This document shows, piece after piece, positions 61,090 to 64,000 of a DNA stretch of 64,000 nucleotides. Made by a program: the position numbers and the translations under genes. The notes below the pieces were generated by a model that was not told where the DNA came from, ran no database searches, and was given only the letters and a program-made list of their open reading frames with translations. Every line of letters begins with the position of its first letter. The stretch's first letter is position 1. Source of the DNA: Draconibacterium sp. (lineage in GTDB: Bacteria > Bacteroidota > Bacteroidia > Bacteroidales > Prolixibacteraceae). Location: positions 30,485 through 94,484 of the forward strand of contig JADIYN010000027.1 of assembly GCA_016705335.1 (NCBI GenBank), given 5' to 3'.

Positions 61090-62061
61090 TTACTTTTTAT
61101 AACTCATTGCACCCAACATGTTTCCATAAATGGTATTCAATGATTCAAGATGTTTATTGAGTTGTTCAGCGTTTTCCTTATATTTTTTTAATTCTTCAAC
61201 CGAAGAAGCAAGAATACTGTTCATTGCCATCAAATCTTTGCTGAAATTCTGGTTGGCTTTAAATTGTTCCTCAGTACCTTTTAACTGACTTTCGAAACTT
61301 GTATTTAACGCACTTAAATTACCGTTCAGTTTTTGGATATTTGAAGAATACTGTTTTGAACTATCCTTAATGTTTTCCATTTCTGACATAACAGAATTAC
61401 CGGCACTACTATAGTTTTCAGCAAGTTTTTTAGTTGTTTCAGCAATAATGGAAGAGAAATTTTCTCCGCTTTTTTGCATCCTTTGAATGGCCTCAATCCC
61501 TGATTCTGATATTTTCTTTGCGGAAGATGAATAGGATTCAATAAGACTCCCTACTGATTTGTCTATTGTAATATTTGCCTTGTTATTGATTTCGGCAAAA
61601 TTATTCATCGATTCAGAAGCAGAGCTTAGATTTTTAACATACATATCAGTTGCCAATGTCGCCGATGAAATATCGCTGATCCCTTTTGCAGTATTACTTA
61701 AATTTGTTAATCCCTTGCCAACTTTATCCAACAGATCAGGCGTTAATTCATTGCTTCCAAACAAATCGGTTAAACCATTCTTTTTCTTTTTACCTAATTG
61801 TTCAAAATTGTCAAGTTCATATTCTTCATTCAATTCAGGATAAACTTTTGTCCAGTCTGGTAATTCAAGCGGAGGTTCAAATGCAGATAAAAAGAAAATA
61901 AATGCCTCAGTTATTAGCCCAATTGCCAGCAATGTTCCTGAATATTTCAAATGTTCCAGTTTAAACAATGCACCAATCATAACAATTGCTGCACCCCATC
62001 CATAAACGTAACCCATGAAAGTTTTCCAACGTTTTGTTTTAATCAGCTCTCCTATATTCAT
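61090..62061 (-). CDS. gldL: Type IX secretion / gliding motor protein GldL
   Basis: Intact, 323 residues. Two N-terminal helices (YGWGAAIVMIGALFKLEHL with the buried acidic residue EH, and LAIGLITEAFIFFLSAFEPP with Glu) form the inner-membrane rotor or stator pore with GldM; PELNEEYELDNFEQL follows. The C-terminal cytoplasmic part is a long coiled coil rich in Ser/Asn/Glu (SASESMNNFAEINNK, SVEELKKYKENAEQLNKHLESL), longer than in Flavobacterium GldL. It starts 32 bases downstream of the gldK stop. Confidence 0.95.
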   Translation of the reverse strand: MNIGELIKTKRWKTFMGYVYGWGAAIVMIGALFKLEHLKYSGTLLAIGLITEAFIFFLSAFEPPLELPDWTKVYPELNEEYELDNFEQLGKKKKNGLTDLFGSNELTPDLLDKVGKGLTNLSNTAKGISDISSATLATDMYVKNLSSASESMNNFAEINNKANITIDKSVGSLIESYSSSAKKISESGIEAIQRMQKSGENFSSIIAETTKKLAENYSSAGNSVMSEMENIKDSSKQYSSNIQKLNGNLSALNTSFESQLKGTEEQFKANQNFSKDLMAMNSILASSVEELKKYKENAEQLNKHLESLNTIYGNMLGAMSYKK

Positions 62062-62093
62062 ATAATAAAATCAAAAAAGGTTTGAAAATTCAT

Positions 62094-63431
62094 TTAAAAA
62101 TCCTGTCCAAAAGTTGATCTGACACACCGGAATCCAATATACGATTTGGTTGTGTCCTGATATTCAAAATTCCGTGTCGATACTTGCACAAAAGAAGCAA
62201 TATCTTTCCATGATCCGCCACGTATTACTTTTCGTTTCATCACCGCTGGTTCATCAGCACGAGCATTGTAAGTAAATGTCGGGTTTAAATCACCGTAATA
62301 ATTATATCCGGCTTCGTCATATGCAGTTTCTGTCCATTCAGCCACATTTCCTGACATATCATAAATACCATATTCGTTTGGATCATAACTTCCTACTTTC
62401 ATTGTAGCTATACCACCGTCTTCTACATAATTGCCTCGCAAAGGTTTAAAGTTGGCAAGAAAAACGCCTTTGTCGTCACGGGTGTAATAACCACCCCACG
62501 GATACATTGAGAACTCTTTCCCGCCACGGGCAGCATATTCCCATTCAACTTCTGTTGGTAAGCGATAAGCTTGCAGTGTGGCTTCTTTTTTCGATGTTAA
62601 ATAATCATTTTGAATTTTTGTCCTCCAGTTGCAAAATGCAAGAGCCTGTTTCCATGTTACTCCAACAACAGGATAATCATCGAATCCGGGATGCCAAAAA
62701 TAACGAGTGGCCAAAGGTTCATTATAAGAATATGTAAAATCGCGTATCCATGCTAATGTATCAGGATAAACATGAACCTGATCCTGCATAATAAATGAAG
62801 AACGGTTAGTAATTGGAACCAATTCACCTTCAGCGTTGTAAACGTTTCCTTCGTATTGCTGGGTTTTGAAATTATAACTGTTACTACGTTGAGCTGCCTG
62901 GTGTAAATCAATCCACCAATATTCATAAACGAGTTTTCTTGGATCAACTTCTTTCTTTCCGAAGAATCTTTCGTTCTCAGGAATGTAAAGATCTTGCATT
63001 GCCATTTGGTAATCAGGATCGTTCCAATCAATTTTCTCGCGCCAGTTTATTGTTGGCGGGTCAACCGGATTGCCTTCACGGTCTTCAGTTGTAAGGAATT
63101 CAGGATACTGATCGCCGAGCATTTTCCGGGCAATAGAATCTTTTACCCAATATACAAATTGCCTGTATTCGTTGTTTGTGATTTCAGTGTCGTCCACCCA
63201 AAAAGCCTCCTGCGAAACTGTTTTGGTAGGTATGCCGGCAGTACTTGGATCCTGATCACTGGGACCAATATTGAAACTTCCTTTCCGCACAAACACCATC
63301 CCATATGGCTGCGATTCCCTCCATTTTGGGCGACTTTGTACCCCAACCAACTCACCATTACCTGACTTGCTGCATCCGGTAAAAATGAATACACTCCAAA
63401 TCACAAAAGCAATTAAAATAAGTTTTTTCAT
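62094..63431 (-). CDS. gldK: Type IX secretion / gliding lipoprotein GldK
   Basis: Intact, 445 residues, lipoprotein signal IAFVIWSVFIFTGC. SUMF1-type fold: GMVFVRKGSFNIGPSDQD, WVDDTEITNNEYRQFVYWV, DYPVVGVTWKQALAFCNWR, RLPTEVEWEYAARGG, YGIYDMSGNVAEWT, KVIRGGSWKDI, IGFRCVRS. It lacks the paired catalytic cysteines expected of a true formylglycine-generating enzyme, as usual for GldK. First of the gldKLMN core in its standard order. Start at ATG 63431; an upstream in-frame ATG at 63479 would put residues before the signal peptide. Confidence 0.96.
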   Translation of the reverse strand: MKKLILIAFVIWSVFIFTGCSKSGNGELVGVQSRPKWRESQPYGMVFVRKGSFNIGPSDQDPSTAGIPTKTVSQEAFWVDDTEITNNEYRQFVYWVKDSIARKMLGDQYPEFLTTEDREGNPVDPPTINWREKIDWNDPDYQMAMQDLYIPENERFFGKKEVDPRKLVYEYWWIDLHQAAQRSNSYNFKTQQYEGNVYNAEGELVPITNRSSFIMQDQVHVYPDTLAWIRDFTYSYNEPLATRYFWHPGFDDYPVVGVTWKQALAFCNWRTKIQNDYLTSKKEATLQAYRLPTEVEWEYAARGGKEFSMYPWGGYYTRDDKGVFLANFKPLRGNYVEDGGIATMKVGSYDPNEYGIYDMSGNVAEWTETAYDEAGYNYYGDLNPTFTYNARADEPAVMKRKVIRGGSWKDIASFVQVSTRNFEYQDTTKSYIGFRCVRSTFGQDF

Positions 63432-63540
63432 CTGTTTTAGTCTTTTATCCTTAAAGCAAAATATGAAACAGCTCTTCAATTTATATTTCTTTATAAAATA
63501 AACAGGAAGGTCAGTTTCATTGCCAAATAAATGTCATTTT

Positions 63541-64000
63541 TTATAAAAATCTAATACTCTTATATTTCTGGTTTCGGTTTCTTTCTAAATCCAACGAATA
63601 ACTAACAAATATTTCGTGCGATCCGTATCCGTAATGCGACAAAGATGAAGTTACCAAATCAAAGGAATAACCAACACGTAATCCAAACTCAGTTTCCACT
63701 CCCAATAAAAGTGCAATAGCGTCCTGCACACGATAGCTTATTCCTCCCCAAAAACGTTCATTAAAAACAATATTTGTGTTTAAATCCAACTGCCAAAAGG
63801 CTGCATCAGATTTAAACAAGAACGAAGGTCGCAACTCAAATAACGGATCAGATAATTTAATATTGTATCCACCCATTAAATAGTAGTGCCTAACCAAGTA
63901 AGTACTTGCCAAATCGCTAAATTCAATTGAGGCCTGGTTGATATGTGTCATCGAAGCCCCAACAAAATATTGATTTGCGGACAAATACAATCCAAATCCA
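63541..64000 (-). CDS. porP: PorP/SprF-family type IX secretion membrane protein (partial)
   Basis: The last 153 codons of the gene; the 5' end lies beyond the window. Beta-barrel strands FGLYLSANQYFVGASMTHINQ, LVRHYYLMGGYNIKLSDPLFELRPSFLFK, NIVFNERFWGGISYRVQDAIALLLGVE and LRVGYSFDLVTSSLSHYGYGSHEIFVSYSL are the PorP/SprF C-terminal signature (YDxxxS...GShEI). It lies directly upstream of gldK in the same orientation, as in the porP-gldKLMN cluster. Confidence 0.92.
   Translation of the reverse strand, partial: GFGLYLSANQYFVGASMTHINQASIEFSDLASTYLVRHYYLMGGYNIKLSDPLFELRPSFLFKSDAAFWQLDLNTNIVFNERFWGGISYRVQDAIALLLGVETEFGLRVGYSFDLVTSSLSHYGYGSHEIFVSYSLDLERNRNQKYKSIRFL

Overview
The window is AT-rich and carries a gene set specific to Bacteroidota: a SusC/SusD pair with a hybrid two-component regulator, the gldKLMN/porP type IX secretion (gliding) cluster, ribosomal protein L31 type B, and DUF2723, DUF3810, DUF4296 and DUF6427 proteins. 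Promoters look like the Bacteroidota primary sigma type (TTTG, about 19 bases, TAnnTTTG). The mix of PUL, gld cluster and caa3 oxidase suggests an environmental Bacteroidia member, perhaps Marinilabiliales/Prolixibacteraceae; that placement is inference.

Layout. 0-5 kb: SCO1-type copper chaperone, caa3-type cytochrome oxidase subunits I, III, IV and II (with a fused cytochrome c domain), and heme O synthase cut off near 5090 where it meets an equally cut-off Ppx/GppA phosphatase. 6-8.6 kb: GH78 alpha-L-rhamnosidase lipoprotein. 8.7-9.5 kb: TerC. 9.6-21.6 kb: a sugar-use locus (MFS sugar porter, fructokinase, SusC, SusD, then on the other strand trkH with a 47-codon upstream ORF, and a hybrid two-component regulator with a sugar-binding-protein sensor). 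This resembles the fructose/levan locus of Bacteroides thetaiotaomicron but has no GH32 enzyme in the window. 22-41 kb: mostly housekeeping (TPR protein, Lon, L31, acyltransferase-like protein, DUF2723 glycosyltransferase-like protein, PurD, DUF6427, TsaB, EF-P, O-antigen ligase, Wzz-like protein, TyrRS, CvpA, M19 dipeptidase, outer-membrane protein). 41-51 kb: an intact run (DUF3810, MBL hydrolase, heptose-1-P adenylyltransferase, RadA, DUF4296, amidohydrolase, radical SAM, DUF2147, penicillin acylase). 51-55.3 kb: amino-sugar cluster (NagB, a NagB-like/PIG-L fusion, ROK regulator). 55.6-57 kb: FNR-like reductase and a LolA-like secreted protein. 57-64 kb: type IX secretion core, read right to left: porP/sprF, gldK, gldL, gldM, gldN, then a second gldK paralogue behind a terminator.

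Many genes, including essential ones (tyrS, lon, tsaB, purD), are broken by one-base shifts, mostly in or beside homopolymers. I treat these as one gene each and regard the shifts as probable consensus errors. The more unusual signals are the double truncation at 5090, substitutions at catalytic positions in both NagB-type proteins, heptanucleotide-period spacer arrays, the small ORF overlapping trkH, a strong terminator without an annotated gene, and a decayed AraC-type fragment beside susD.
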